Of a stretch of DNA of 64,000 nucleotides, positions 1-11,390 are shown in pieces. The stretch's first letter is position 1. Each line of letters opens with the position of its first letter. Location of the stretch: contig JALIZF010000956.1 in assembly GCA_029948255.1 (NCBI GenBank), forward strand, positions 1 to 64,000. Reading direction: 5' to 3'. The translations under genes were made by a program, and so were the position numbers. The notes beneath the pieces are model-generated. The model was not told the DNA's origin and did no database searches. It was given only the letters and a program-made list of their open reading frames with translations. Source of the DNA: Telmatactis stephensoni. Taxonomy: Eukaryota; Cnidaria; Anthozoa; Actiniaria; Isophelliidae.

Positions 1-2090
1 AATGTCCCAAAATCGTCAAATGCAAAGGCTATAGCCCATGCAAAATATTTAAAAATGACCCAAAATCGATAAAATGCAAAGGCTATAGCCAATGCAAAAT
101 GCTCAAAAGTGGCCCAAAATCGATAAAATGCAAAGGCTATAGCCCATGGAAAATGCTCAAAAATGGCAAAAACATCGTCCAAATGCAAAGGCTATAGCCA
201 ATGCAAAATGCTCAAAAACGGCCCAAAATCGTCGAAATGCATAGGCTATAGCCCATGCAAAGTACTCAAAAATGGCCCAAAACCGACGAAATGCAAAGGC
301 TATAGCCCATACAAAATACTCAAAAACGGCTCGAAATCTTCGAAATGCAAAGGCTATAGCCCATGCAAAATCCTCAAAAATGGCCCAAAATCGTCGAAAT
401 GCAAAGGCTATAGCCCATGCAAAATATTTAAAAATTACCCAAAATCGATAAAATGCAAAGGCTATAGCCAATGCAAAATGCTCAAAAGTGGCCCAAAATC
501 GATAAAATGCAAAGGCTATAGCCCATGCAAAATGCTCAAAAATGGCAAAAAATCGTCCAAATGCAAAGGCTATAGCCCATGCAAAATATTTAAAAATGGC
601 CTAAAATCGATAAAAAGGCTATAGCCCATGCAAAATGCTCAAAAATGTCCCGAAAATCTTCGAAATGCAAAGGCTATAGTCCATGCAAAATGCTTAAAAA
701 CGGCCCAAAATCGTCGAAATGCAAAGGCTATAGCCCATGCAAAATACTCAAAAATGGCCCAAATCGACAAAATGCAAAGGCTAGAGCCCATGCAAAATAC
801 TGAAAAGTGGCCCAAATCCACAAAATGCAAAGGCAATAGCGGCTAGCCAATGCAATATGCTGAAAATGGCCCAAATCCACTAAATGCAAAGACTATAGCC
901 CATGCAAAATGCTCAATAATGGCCCAAAATCGTCGAAATGCAAAGGCTATAGCCAATGCAAAATCCTCAAAAATGGCCATAAACCGACGAAATGCAAAGG
1001 CTAGCTATAGCCCATGCAAAATGCTCAAAAATGGCCCAACAATGGATAAAATGCAAAGGCTATAGCCCATGCAAAATACTGAAAAATGGCCAAAAATCGT
1101 CGAAATGCAAAGGCTATAGCCCATGCAAAAATTCTCAAAAAAGGCCCTAATCGACAAAATGCAAGGGCTACAGCACATGCAAAATACTGAAAAATGGCCC
1201 AAAATCGATAAAATGAAAAGGCTATAGCCCATGGAAAATGCTCAAAAATGGACACAAATAGTAAAAATGCAAAGACTATAGCTCATGCAAAATGCTCAAA
1301 AATGGCCCAAAATCGTCGTAATGCAAAGGCTATAGCCCATGCAAAATACTCAAAAATGGCCCAAAACCGACGAAATGCAAAGGCTATAGCCAATGCAAAA
1401 TGCCTAAAAATGGCTCAAAATCGTCGAAATGCAAAGGCTATAGCCAATGCAAAATGCTCAAAAATGGACAAAAATAGTAAAAATCCAAAGTTAATAGCCC
1501 ATGATAAATACTGAAAAATGGCCCAAAATCGTCGAAATGCAAAGGCTATAGCCCATGCAAACTACTCACAAATGGCCCAAAATCGATAAAATGCAAAGGC
1601 TATAGCCCATGCAAAATACTCAAAAACGGCCCGAAATCTTGGAAATGCAAAGGCTATATCCCATGCAAAATCCTCAAAAATGGCCCAAAATCGTCGAAAT
1701 GGAAAGGGTATAGCCCATGCAAAATATTTAAAAATGACCCAAAATCGATAAAATGCAAAGGCTATAGCCAATGCAAAATGCTCAAAAGTGGCCCAAAATC
1801 GATAAAATGCAAAGGCTATAGCCCATGCAAAATGCTCAAAAATGGCAAAAAAATCGTCCAAATGCAAAGGCTATAGCCAATGCAAAATGCTCAAAAACGG
1901 CCCAAAATCGTCGAAATGAAAAGGCTATAGCCCATGCAAAATCCTCAAAAATGGCCCAAAATCGATAAAATACAAAAGCTATAGCCCATACAAAATGCTC
2001 AAAAATGGCCCAAAATCGTCGAAATGCAAAGGCTATAGCCCATGCAAAATGCTCAAAAATGGACAGAAATGGTAAAAATGCAAAGACTAT
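1..2090. repeat. 54-bp satellite array, left block
   Basis: About 38 head-to-tail copies of a 54-bp unit cover the block, which is already in mid-array at base 1. The unit contains the perfect palindrome GGCTATAGCC followed by CATGCAAAATGCTC and a variable stretch (TCGTCGAAATGC or TCGATAAAATGC). Because 54 is 18 codons and the unit lacks stops in several frames, long open frames exist on both strands: W/F-rich on minus, K/C-rich on plus. I regard these as by-products of the repeat. The stretch from about 1250 recurs almost identically from about 4280, so the array has a higher-order or duplicated structure. Confidence 0.95.
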
Positions 2091-3810
2091 TTATTTATTT
2101 ATTTTATTTATTTATAAATTTCAGTATTCCCATAAATTACAAACATGGTATTACCTACTCTAAAGTAACAATAACAATAACTATTAGCTAGATATATAAA
2201 ATTATATATATATTTGTATTAAAAATACAATCAATGATCAATAAAAAGATATTGAATCTATAAAAATGATCTAAATCTACTGGCAATTGCTATTTTGTAT
2301 ATGATTACTAATATAGTTTGTTTTTCTGGTATTAATAGCATGATTTATAAAAGCTGCAGTTGATTTTGAAACTGTTGGGTCGATACTGTTAAAAAGGAAC
2401 ATAATTTTGAGAGTGTCATTTAATTGTGTAAAGTGTGGGAATTTGTTGTTAATTTTCTCAAATAGTTTTTTACGTTCATTTTCATAGAGATCACAATCTA
2501 ACACGAAATGTTGTTCGTTTTCAATTTTGTTTTGTTCACAATATTTACACAGTCTTTGGTGTTCAGGCGTTCTTGGTATTGTATGCCGCCCAGTTTCTAT
2601 CCTTAATGTATGGTTGCCCAGTCTTAATTTCACTAAATGCCTTTTATGATCACTAATTTTAATAAAATTTAGACTTTCGGCTGGTTTCGTGTCTTTTTTG
2701 AATATTGAATAGAAAGCTAGTTTTCTATTTGTTTGTATCAATGTTATTTGATGTTCTTCGAGTTTTTTTCTTATATTTGTTTTTATTTCAGACGACATCA
2801 CCTTTAAATTTTGCTTGTTCCTCATTATTTGAGAAGCATCGAGGTCATAATGCTTAATTATAGAATTTACCTTTCCCAGCAAGCCATGTTTACCATTAGA
2901 ATTTAATTCTTTGGACATAACCAAGCACTGATAAGCTATATTTTCCTCTGATTTATTTTCAAGATAAGACCAAAATTTAAGTAAGTTTGTATCAATTGCC
3001 TGTCGAATTGATACTCTTCCAAGTTCATTTCGGGATCCGGCATTTGGTGATCTTTTATTAACCCCAAGAACAAGTTTACAAAAATATGCGTGTGTCTTTT
3101 CTATCGGGTCATTTTCCCAGGAGTTTAAGTCATTCTTATCATAAATGGCCCAAACTTCCGAGCAGTAAAGAAGTATCGGTAAGAATAAGGATTCAAATAA
3201 CTTATTTATAGTTCCTATTGATAGCTTTGAAAAGTCCAAATATTTTCTAGTAGCAAAAATCGAACGTCTTGTTTTTAATTTGAGGTTATCTTTGTGAAAA
3301 CTAAATTTTCCATTTGAAGAAATGTTAACCCCTAGATAAGTATAACTTTTAGCAATTTCTATATTGTTATTATCAATTGTAAAATGATGTTTACTAATGG
3401 TAGATTTCCGGCATTGCTTTTGAAATATAACAATTTTTGTTTTCTTTGGATTTACATTTAGAATCCATTTTTGACAGTATTTTGAAAGTGTATTGAGTGC
3501 GTTTTGTAATCCTTTGGAGGAATGTGAAATTAGAAGTAGGTCATCAGCGTACAGAAGGCAATTTAGGTTTGAACCATTAGGTAACTGTATTGGATCCGTT
3601 TCTGGTGAATTTTCTAGGATTTTTGGTAATTCATTCAAGTATATGTTAAAAAGCATGGGAGAGATAATACAACCTTGCCTAACTCCTTTGTCATATGGAA
3701 AGAAATCTGTTCTTTGGTTATTAAATTTTATGCAGCACTCAGATTTTGTGTACATACTTTTAATGATATCATAGAAGTTTCCAGATATTTTGTAGGATAG
3801 CAGTTTGTTT
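2091..3810 (-). mobile_element. 5'-truncated LINE inserted in the satellite
   Basis: A non-LTR retrotransposon lies on the minus strand. Its 3' end is the TTTA/TAAA-rich tract at 2091-2113 and its 5' end is lost at 3810. The hexamer GACTAT occurs immediately before (2085-2090) and immediately after (3811-3816) the insert, and removing one copy restores the satellite unit. This reads as a short target-site duplication. The 3' UTR between the tail and the ORF stop is AT-rich. Confidence 0.9.
2277..3809 (-). CDS. LINE reverse transcriptase, C-terminal part
   Basis: This is the C-terminal part of a non-LTR ORF2 protein, which would copy the element's RNA at a nicked target. Visible RT motifs are GVRQGCIISPMLFNIYLNEL (fingers/palm), the catalytic YADD box in LLYADDLLLISHS, and the thumb-side block after WILNVNPKKTKIVIFQ. 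Near the C-terminus a CxxC...H...C array (CKYCEQ...EQHFVLDC) is typical of Jockey/CR1-type elements. The frame stays open upstream of the first ATG (3755) to the insertion edge and already reads as RT sequence (SGNFYDIIKSMYTK). The ATG is therefore not a true start, and the endonuclease and first RT blocks are missing. About 510 codons survive without an internal stop, suggesting a young insertion. Clade assignment is tentative. Confidence 0.85.
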   Translation of the reverse strand, partial: NKLLSYKISGNFYDIIKSMYTKSECCIKFNNQRTDFFPYDKGVRQGCIISPMLFNIYLNELPKILENSPETDPIQLPNGSNLNCLLYADDLLLISHSSKGLQNALNTLSKYCQKWILNVNPKKTKIVIFQKQCRKSTISKHHFTIDNNNIEIAKSYTYLGVNISSNGKFSFHKDNLKLKTRRSIFATRKYLDFSKLSIGTINKLFESLFLPILLYCSEVWAIYDKNDLNSWENDPIEKTHAYFCKLVLGVNKRSPNAGSRNELGRVSIRQAIDTNLLKFWSYLENKSEENIAYQCLVMSKELNSNGKHGLLGKVNSIIKHYDLDASQIMRNKQNLKVMSSEIKTNIRKKLEEHQITLIQTNRKLAFYSIFKKDTKPAESLNFIKISDHKRHLVKLRLGNHTLRIETGRHTIPRTPEHQRLCKYCEQNKIENEQHFVLDCDLYENERKKLFEKINNKFPHFTQLNDTLKIMFLFNSIDPTVSKSTAAFINHAINTRKTNYISNHIQNSNCQ

Positions 3811-5394
3811 GACTATAGCCCATGCAAAATGCACAAAAACGGCCCGAAATCGTCGAAATCCAAAGGCTATAGCCCATGCAAAATGCTCAAAAATGGCCCA
3901 AAACCGACGAAATGCAAAGACAATAGCCCATGCAAAATGCTCAAAAACGGTCCAAAATCGATAAAATGCAAAGGCTATAGCCAATGCAAAATGCTCAAAA
4001 ATGGAGAGAAATAGTAAAAATGCAAAGACTATAGCCCATGCAAAATGCTCAAAAACGGTCCAAAATCGTCGAAATGGAAAGGCTAAAGGCCATGCAAAAT
4101 GCAAAGACTAAAGAGCCTTTATAAAGCCATTTGGATCTCAGCGCTATGGTAACGATGAAATACTGAAAAATGGCCTAAAATCGATAAAATGCAATGACTA
4201 TAGCCCATGCAAAATGCTCAAAAATGGCCCAAAATCGATAAAATGCAAAGGCTATAGCCCATGCAAAATGCTCAAAAATGGACAGAAATAGTAGAAATGC
4301 AAAGACTATAGCCCATGCAAAATGCTCAAAAATGGCCCAAAATCGTCGAAATGCAAAGGCTATAGCCCATGCAAAATACTCAAAAATTGGCCCAAAACCG
4401 ACGAAACGCAAAGGCTATAGCCAATGCAAAATGCCTAAAAATGGCTCAAAATCGTCGAAATGCAAAGGCTATAACCAATGCAAAATGCTCAAAAATGGAC
4501 AAAAATAGTAAAAATCCAAAGTTAATAGCCCATGATAAATACTGAAAAATGGCCCAAAATCGTCGAAATGCAAAGGCTATAGCCCATGCAAACTACTCAC
4601 AAATGGCCCAAAATCGATAAAATGCAAAGGCTATAGCCCATGCAAAATACTCAAAAACGGCCCGAAATCTTGGAAATGCAAAGGCTATATCCCATGCAAA
4701 ATCCTCAAAAATGGCCCAAAATCGTCGAAATGGAAAGGGTATAGCCCATGCAAAATATTTAAAAATGACCAAAAATCGATAAAATGCAAAGGCTATAGCC
4801 AATGCAAAATGCTCAAAAGTGGCCCAAAATCGATAAAATGCAAAGGCTATAGCCCATGCAAAATGCTCAAAAATGGCAAAAAAATCGTCCAAATGCAAAG
4901 GCTATAGCCAATGCAAAATGCTCAAAAACGGTCCAAAATCGTCGAAAATCAAAGGCTATAGCCAATGCAAAATGCTCAAAAATGGAGAGAAATAGTAAAA
5001 ATGCAAAGACTATAGCCATGCAAAATGCTCAAAAACGGTCCAAAATCGTCGAAATGGAAAGGCTAAAGGCCATGCAAAATGCAAAGACTAAAGAGCCTTT
5101 ATAAAGCCATTTGGATCCCAGCGCTATGGTAACGATGAAATACTGAAAAATGGCCTAAAATCGATAAAATGCAATGACTATAGCCCATGCAAAATGCTCA
5201 AAAATGGCCCAAAATGGATAAAATGCAAAGGCTATAGCCCATGCAAAATGGTCAAAAATGGACAGAAATAGTAGAAATGCAAAGACTATAGCCCATGAAA
5301 AATGCTCAAAATTGGCCCAAAACCGACGAAATGCAAAGGCTATAGCCCATGCAAAGTCCACAAAAATGGCCTAAATCGACAAAATGCAAAGGCT
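3811..5394. repeat. 54-bp satellite array, right block
   Basis: This continues the same 54-bp array beyond the LINE. A non-satellite spacer (AAAGAGCCTTTATAAAGCCA, then a stretch with CAGCGCTATGGTAACGATG) occurs at about 4108-4165 and again at about 5088-5145, so a block of roughly 980 bp has been duplicated within the array. The copies decay into unique sequence near 5395. Confidence 0.93.
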
Positions 5395-6184
5395 CAATTT
5401 CTATCAAGGAGTTCTTCGTTGCTTCTGCTCTTCCCTTACCCTATTTGATGTACAAATTCATGTCGTTTTTGTGTGGGCGTAAAGAACCAAGACCAGAGCC
5501 TCGTGAGTGGAAATCGTCAGCCACTGCCGTCCTATATGGTCCATTTCGTGAACCGTAAGTCAATACTACTGGCGCTATCTACTGGGAAAGTATTCTGATA
5601 TTCAGACGTCTGGTTCTCATCACCATCTCTGCATTTGTCACTGATCAACTTTCAAAGGAGCTCTTACTAACTTTTTCTTGTGTCTTAATCTTCGGGCATC
5701 TCATCCTCGTAAGTCCATTCCTTCGCCAAGCAACCAACATCGCTGAGATGATTTCTTTGATTGCCTTAGTTGCATGGCCATAGCAACAATTAATACTGTA
5801 TAGCCCATGCAACAAGACAAAACGAGGAAGGCAAGGAGAGGAGGTGGGAAAAAATTCCAAAGCTGTCAGCCTCTCACGTTGCTTGTAGCAATACTAAATA
5901 CTTCTATGCCACTCACGTGGATCCTAAACACATAAATCTCCTATTCGCGAGCAAATATTTTCCTTTATATAGCTACTGATCGTAAAGAAAATTGTGCACG
6001 TAAAAGTAGTTTTACAATGACGTAGTATATGTTGGATGTTTTAATAAACTGCAAATGTTTTTCTTTTATCTTTTTTTCTGATTTCGTCTCGAGAAGAAGC
6101 CATTCTTGCCAGACCGCATCGCACATTTTCATTTGGCGCATTGGACAACTTAATGCGCACCAATGGACTCGGTTTCTTGAAGTT
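5395..6184. other. Unique sequence, no gene recognised
   Basis: No supported coding exon is visible. A 69-codon open frame at 5349-5558 starts inside the satellite and is unconvincing. One stray satellite-like motif (TATAGCCCATGCAACA) occurs near 5800. Confidence 0.5.
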
Positions 6185-6269
6185 TGAAGTTTTAAATGGT
6201 GTTATAATCAAATCGATTAAAGGTTTTTTGAATTAGCGAAAATCGATTATAAAACCATTTAAAACTTCA
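6185..6269. repeat. Inverted repeat, 25-bp arms
   Basis: TGAAGTTTTAAATGG... at 6185-6209 is matched in inverse at 6244-6269 with one mismatch, around a 34-nt loop. It may be a small hairpin MITE. Confidence 0.75.
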
Positions 6270-6300
6270 ATCTTATCCTCATATTTGGCGAAGAAAATAT

Positions 6301-6412
6301 AATGGCCCAAAATGCCTATTTTCAGTGGACTGTGGCCCATGCATAATGATCAAAAATGGTCCAAAATGACGAATTTTTTTCAGCCTATAAACCATGCAAA
6401 ATGATCAAACTA
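6301..6412. repeat. Diverged outlying copies of the 54-bp satellite
   Basis: Two degenerate units (ATGGCCCAAAATG... GCCCATGCATAATGATCAAAA and the next) lie 900 bp beyond the main array. The satellite therefore once extended further, or was seeded separately. Confidence 0.7.
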
Positions 6413-6682
6413 GATCCTGAAAAAAGGATGATAGAATCAAATGCGAGAAAAGATACAAGTGAAAAAAGAGAGCGAGACTCCGTTTTATAAACTTAGATTT
6501 ATAAATCAATGTCTAGCGCGTGAACATATTTCGAAATAGAAACCATTTTCGTGATAAAATTAACTAATTAACGTTTTGAAGCCCAAGAATATATTAATAT
6601 CAAACAAACTGAAAAAAAGAGAAGAACGAAAGAATAAAAATCGATTAAAATAAACATTTCAAACGAAAAAAAAAAAAAAAAA

Positions 6683-6950
6683 ATTGGGGGAGCCGCTCGG
6701 GGGCTCGAACCCACTACCAAATGGAAATTAATATGCTAATTTTATGCAAAAGCTAAAACATCGACCATGCATCCAGACAAGTCGCTGAATCATCGCATGT
6801 TACGTATAGGATGGAGATTTCGGCCCCTTCCGCGCTATCGGTAGAACGCAGAAAGCTTCGTAGTCAAAGAGGGAGGAAACAGTCGGATCCTAGGCCGTAA
6901 ATGACTGCACCTTACCACTAGACTAACTGGTCTACTGAGGGATTTGTAGA
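6683..6950 (-). repeat. tRNA-like (SINE-type) remnant
   Basis: On the minus strand TTAGTCTAGTGGTAAGG at about 6920-6936 resembles a pol III box A. GTGGGTTCGAGCCCCCG at about 6692-6710 resembles a box B, but the two are over 200 bp apart. No complete cloverleaf can be drawn. Probably a tRNA-derived SINE remnant or two separate fragments. Confidence 0.35.
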
Positions 6951-7022
6951 ACAAAATAACCTAGTGTAACCTAGTGTGAATGGAATGTCTATTGTTGTGC
7001 AAATGACGTGATTTGGTGGCAT

Positions 7023-7083
7023 AACTTGTTAGTCCAGTCATTTTGGATCTAATGGACCGGGTTCGATTCCCGCAACCTACAAT
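7023..7083 (+). repeat. tRNA-like box B fragment
   Basis: GGGTTCGATTCCCGC is a strong T-arm/box B, preceded by TTGTTAGTCCAGTCATTTTGG. The 5' half does not fold as a tRNA, so this is a tRNA-related repeat fragment rather than a gene. Confidence 0.35.
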
Positions 7084-7096
7084 GTCATTGCTACAT

Positions 7097-7185
7097 TTCT
7101 TTTTTCTTTTTTCTTTTTTTTTTTTTTTTTTACTTTCTTTCTTAATTCTTTCTTTCTTTCTTTCTTTCTTTGCTTCCTATTTTTG
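7097..7185. repeat. Pyrimidine-rich low complexity
   Basis: T-runs and CTTT repeats. Overlapping reading frames of F/L/S are meaningless. Confidence 0.9.
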
Positions 7186-7320
7186 CCTCAATTTTTCTCG
7201 TTTCCGTTTAGCTTACTTTTCTTCTTACTTTCTTCGTTTCTCTATCCTTTTGCTTTATTTCGAATACTTGTTTTTACAATCAACATTTCAATAACTCACT
7301 CCTTCATTTCCGTATTTACT

Positions 7321-7430
7321 CGTTTAAGCGCCGCGGCGCTTATTACATTTTTGAGACTTCTGATGCGGCCCTTATCCGAGGTCGGCTTTAATTAGAGGGC
7401 GGCGTTTAGTAAAAGTCACAGCATTTTGAA
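7321..7430. other. Possible DNA-transposon fragment
   Basis: The stretch holds the palindrome TAAGCGCCGCGGCGCTTA and later AGAGGGCGGCGTTTAGTAA. The GC-rich repetitive character contrasts with the surroundings and suggests a transposon end, but no partner TIR was found. Confidence 0.25.
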
Positions 7431-7639
7431 ATGATTTATTTAAGCAAGGAAACTAACATCAAAATAAACGTGCTCCTAACGTTCAAATCCCATATTTTTC
7501 ACAAAAGAGCCAGATATTTCTTCGCTGGATCTCAACTTGTCACCTACTAGAGGCACTGTAACACATCAAGAATCAAAGTCAACAGAGAATTCACCTGTAC
7601 TATCTAGACATAGGAGAAATGTAAGTCATTTGCTTAAGC

Positions 7640-7795
7640 CTGCCTGTCTGCCTGCTTGCCTGCCTGCCTGCATTCCTGCCTGCCTTTATTCCCTTCCAAT
7701 CCCCTTCCTCCTTTTACCTTCCTTCCTTCCTTGCCTCCCTCCCTCCTTTCTTCCCTACCTTCCTCGTTTCCTGTTCGCCTCCCTGTTCCTTATTT
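7640..7795. repeat. CCTG/CCTT simple-sequence tract
   Basis: Imperfect CCTG repeats merge into CCTT and CCCT repeats. Confidence 0.9.
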
Positions 7796-7799
7796 GAGG

Positions 7800-9469
7800 A
7801 TCCATTCTTTATTATCCCCTTGTTTGAGCTTCGTCACCGTGTTTTCGACTTACTTCTCGTGCTTCGTCTCCTCCAGCAATCTCCGTCTCTCCTCCTGTAT
7901 CAAATTTCATTCTTACAGAAACGGACAGAAGGCACATTATTCGTGTTAGTTTTGAGGACAGTCATGATAGTGGACTTCTTTATAAAGGTGTACTTCTAAG
8001 CAGGAAGCCCAAGAACAGAGAAAACCCACAGAGATGCCTGCGGAGGAGGCAAGATAAATTCAATAAAACTGTGCTGCTATCTCAACTTCCTCGGGCCATG
8101 TGAGAAATAAAAGATAAAGAGAGTAAAACTCCACTATCTTCTTGGCCTCCTAGGAGGATGTGATAAAGACATAGACCCCGCTATCTCGAACACCTTAACG
8201 AAGTGACAAGTTCAGTACAACCCCTCTATCTCGACCTCTTAAGGGTGTAATTAAGTCACGAAGTAGAACACGTGATATGTCACGTGATATGACGTGTTGT
8301 CCCGCTTTGGGCTATTTTTAAACCACCAGCCACTTGCGCGCACGGATACGAATTTCATGCATGTGAAGGACCGCTCCCCTCCCTATAGTAGATTGCACAC
8401 TTTTTTAATGGCCGACGCTGCAAAGCGGGAGACACCTTAATATAACATGATCTCTCAATTCCTAATGACGTCATACAATGAGAGTCAGGGACATTTCCTG
8501 CACGTGTACACCTCCCCCTCCCCTCCCCCCAAAGAGCCTGACACTCAGATTAGTTGCATACTGAATCGAGTATGAGCGAAAAAAACATTCTCCGCGCCCC
8601 CAAAATTTTACACAGGTATATACCATATACCAATATCACATTGACACACACACACGCACACACACACTACTAAATCCCCACAAGCTTCCCGTCAACCTTG
8701 GGGTCGGGAGCAGACTGGGCTTATTCAAATATTATTAAATTGACTGAAATATATGTTATATATTTTTGGAGAGCAAAATGCATCAAAATTCCCTCTGATA
8801 AGCTGGAAAATCATATGATTACACTAAGAGAGCTTTAGACGCAATTCGATTGTCATTGAAAGTGAAATTTGCAGTTTTTAAGAACCGAAAAAGGCGTATC
8901 TCGAGGTGGAGGATGACTTGCAAACTGACGGCTGACTTCAAAAACCACGCGTACGGGGAGCTGTTTTCACAGTTTTGTTGGCTAGGTTATCTACCGTAAA
9001 AGACCGTAAAGGATAGCCAAGAGTGATTTCTGAATTTTCTGTCCCTATCGAATGCTGAAGTTTGCCGCTTTGGCGGAAATCCATCGCTGTTGAAGCAGTT
9101 GAAGCTTAAGTTTACAAGTCGTTTTGCAGTGCCGTCTCGGCATTCGCTGTTCTATATGTTGACTGCAAGCTGACTAGATGAGAATTTTGAGTGAGAAATG
9201 TAGGTACAATATTTTATTTTGCATAAATTGCTAAACTTTTATTTAACTTAACTCCCAAAAACTTTGGCGACACGTTGAAAACATATCTGTCTGCATGTTA
9301 ACGGAAGAAAAGTATTGTTTAATTTTGCCATTAAAATTTTTCCTTGAATGTCTTTTGGATTTGTTAATTTGTGTTTTCGGGGCAATTTTTCTTTAAAATG
9401 TTATTCCTCCGGCCTTAATTTAAAGGAAAAATCCCTATATTTTTGTCCTCTCATTTCTATTTTTCGCTG
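7800..9469. other. Non-coding stretch with two CACGTG sites
   Basis: I see no gene. Two CACGTG E-box-type hexamers sit close together (about 8269 and 8281) inside an imperfect palindrome running AACACGTGATATG...ATGACGTGTT, and a third CACGTG is near 8502. A CA dinucleotide run lies at 8643-8668. Regulatory meaning is unknown. Confidence 0.5.
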
Positions 9470-9520
9470 AGCGGACTGATATCACCTCGGACGGGGGATA
9501 TCGCAGGATAACAGTCCGCT
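9470..9520. repeat. Short hairpin, AGCGGACT/AGTCCGCT
   Basis: AGCGGACTGATATC is partly mirrored by GGATAACAGTCCGCT about 30 bases on. This is typical of a transposon terminus or small foldback, but no second end was found. Confidence 0.45.
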
Positions 9521-9590
9521 GAAAATGTACCACGTGACCTGTTTTAGCCAATAGGTGGACGTAAACATTTATCGGTGGGATATAAAGGTA

Positions 9591-9779
9591 CGGTAATACG
9601 AGCAGCAAAATCGTGCAACTTGTCGGGCAACATTGTTTCGTTGCAAGTTGTAGAGCGATGTTGCTGGTATTTCCACCCCGCGCGCAACTTGTCATGCAAC
9701 AAAAATCGATGTTGCAGGCTGCGGCTACTTGTTGCAAAAAGTAGAAAGTGGTTCTACTTTGTGCAACAAATTTTCACAA
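9591..9779 (+). mobile_element. Foldback MITE, left half (GGTAATACGAGC family)
   Basis: The copy begins GGTAATACGAGCAGCAAAATC, followed by TTGCAAGTTG and CCCCGCGCGCAACTTG. The same modules appear in inverse order at 12245-12443. The copy is cut in its central loop near 9779, where a duplicated AT-rich segment begins. Confidence 0.7.
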
Positions 9780-9781
9780 CC

Positions 9782-9960
9782 TAGAAAAAAAATTAAATAT
9801 ATTTTAAAAATACAAACATAATAAACTTATAAGCAGTCATGTAATCTGCATTCAAAGTACGAATTGAAATTGATCGAGTTTTTCAGTGTGGTTTGTTCAT
9901 GAGCAGTCTGATAGTAAATTAAGTATTACACCCTTATTAGACAAAGATCACAGTTTATTG
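9782..9960 (+). repeat. Direct repeat, copy 1
   Basis: This shares near-identical sequence with 11391-11635 (TAGAAAAAAAATTAAATATA..., ...TTAAGTATTACACCCTTATT). Copy 1 lacks about 60 bp present in copy 2 around GACATCAGAAAAACAATTT. The spacing of 1.6 kb might suggest LTRs, but no TG...CA ends or clear primer-binding site were confirmed. Confidence 0.8.
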
Positions 9961-10271
9961 TTATGACACGCTTTTTGCTAATTATTAGTTTCCGGTTATT
10001 CTAGAGTTTCAATCACTCAGCAATTGCGTTTAATAACCAAGTAACTAAACATAGCTAGCCAGTTTACAGCTTTAGACATTTTGTTAATCATTTTCAGCCA
10101 CCATGCAGTTTTAGTAGTTTTATTAATTACCTAAGTTTTTGATAGTTTTGGGACATTCTGAAAGGAATGCCAGTTTTATTGACACAAGAATTACCCCATT
10201 TATAATTACAGTAGAAAAAAGGCCAATAGCTTTTTAGTTCTGGTTAGTGTTAGGTTAGCCATAGGGGCTAG

Positions 10272-10665
10272 ATTATAGAATACCCGTCCACTCTTCACTC
10301 ACACTTCGGTACCGCAGTCCGCAGTCCGCAGTCAAAAACAACAGGTATCCCATAACTACAAAATATACCATGTATTTCTTTTACTCAGAAGGCATGGCGA
10401 TCACTGCGGGACTGCGGACCGCGGTAGCAAGCTCTCTCATATATTGCCGTTCTTTAAAAGCACAATGCATTTCTCATTACCCAAAAGGAATAGCGATCAC
10501 TGCGGGACTGCGGACCGCGGTAGCAGACCCTTTCACATATTGCGCTGTTTTCAAAAGACACGATGCATTTCTCATTGCCCAAAAATAATGGCGATCACTG
10601 CGGGACTGCGGACCGCGGTAGCAAGGTAATGCAAGGTGCTTAAAAGTGGACGGGTATTCTATAAT
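10272..10665. mobile_element. TIR element with internal tandem repeat
   Basis: Perfect 21-bp terminal inverted repeats (ATTATAGAATACCCGTCCAC, plus one base) occupy 10272-10292 and 10645-10665. The interior is a roughly 97-bp tandem repeat, about 2.4 copies, each carrying GCGGGACTGCGGACCGCGG. No transposase is encoded, so it is non-autonomous. No unambiguous target duplication was found. Confidence 0.8.
10397..10626. repeat. ~97-bp minisatellite inside the TIR element
   Basis: GCGATCACTGCGGGACTGCG starts at 10397, 10493 and 10591. The GC-rich core is followed by an AT-rich ATGCATTTCTCATT segment. Confidence 0.85.
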
Positions 10666-11390
10666 TGCTCCGCTATACGTTTAGTAATTTAAGTTTGTGG
10701 CATGAAACAATGTAAAAACTTATTGTAGTTGAAATAACTATATAGGATTGCTCAATATGTTCTATTCAAGGCTAACTTAATTAAGAAACCACTTGTTGTA
10801 AGCATATATCAATTCAGAGTTAGATAAGGTAAAAAAGCAAGCATAAGATAATTTTGTTCAGACTGAGAAGATCCTGCCTAACTGTATTGAGGTACGCTAA
10901 GGATTGCAAATAAAGTAAAGGTACGTTCCAAGCAACGTAGATCCTGTTGAGTCCCTCGTAACAAATTGGTGGAGAACCCGGGTACGAGGTTGATGGAATT
11001 TTCTCCTTTACATGATTTTTGTGGATGCTTGATTTTATGCTTGTTCTTCTGGGGTTATTTTTGCCACAAGATATACTGAATCATTGTTGGTTAATTGTTT
11101 CATAACTCTACAACAGTTATCTTATTTAATCTTACTTTAAATGTATGTTATGTTTCTTTTATTCTAATTTAATTGCTATTTAATTGTTTAATTGCTATTT
11201 AATTTGCTTGTTTTGATCGCTGATGTGCCCGCTCACTGCTCGCTTGTTTGAAAAATTTGCAGCGCTTGCTCACTCGTTAGCTGAAAGCGGTTATACGAGT
11301 GCCCCCCCCCCCCCCCACACACACACACACACATACAAATAAACAAGGGACTGAGTTGTTTGTAGTTTGAATTTTGAACATGAATGAAGA
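10666..11390. other. Non-coding stretch
   Basis: No gene is seen. CCTCGTAACAAATTGGTGGAG and GGGTACGAGG (about 10952-10988) form a hairpin slightly reminiscent of an LTR/primer-binding junction. An AATAAA-type signal lies near 10908. A C-run and CA repeat occupy 11304-11332. Confidence 0.4.

Noticed and set aside
157..1867. Long W/F-rich or K/C-rich open frames in the satellite
   Set aside because: They arise because the 54-bp unit is a codon multiple without stops; frames exist on both strands and shift with unit indels.
5349..5558. Small gene at the satellite edge
   Set aside because: Starts within a repeat unit, with no domain or splice support.
10666..10990. LTR end with primer-binding site
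   Set aside because: Suggestive TTGGTGGAGAACC motif but no TG start, no matched second LTR and no gag/pol nearby.
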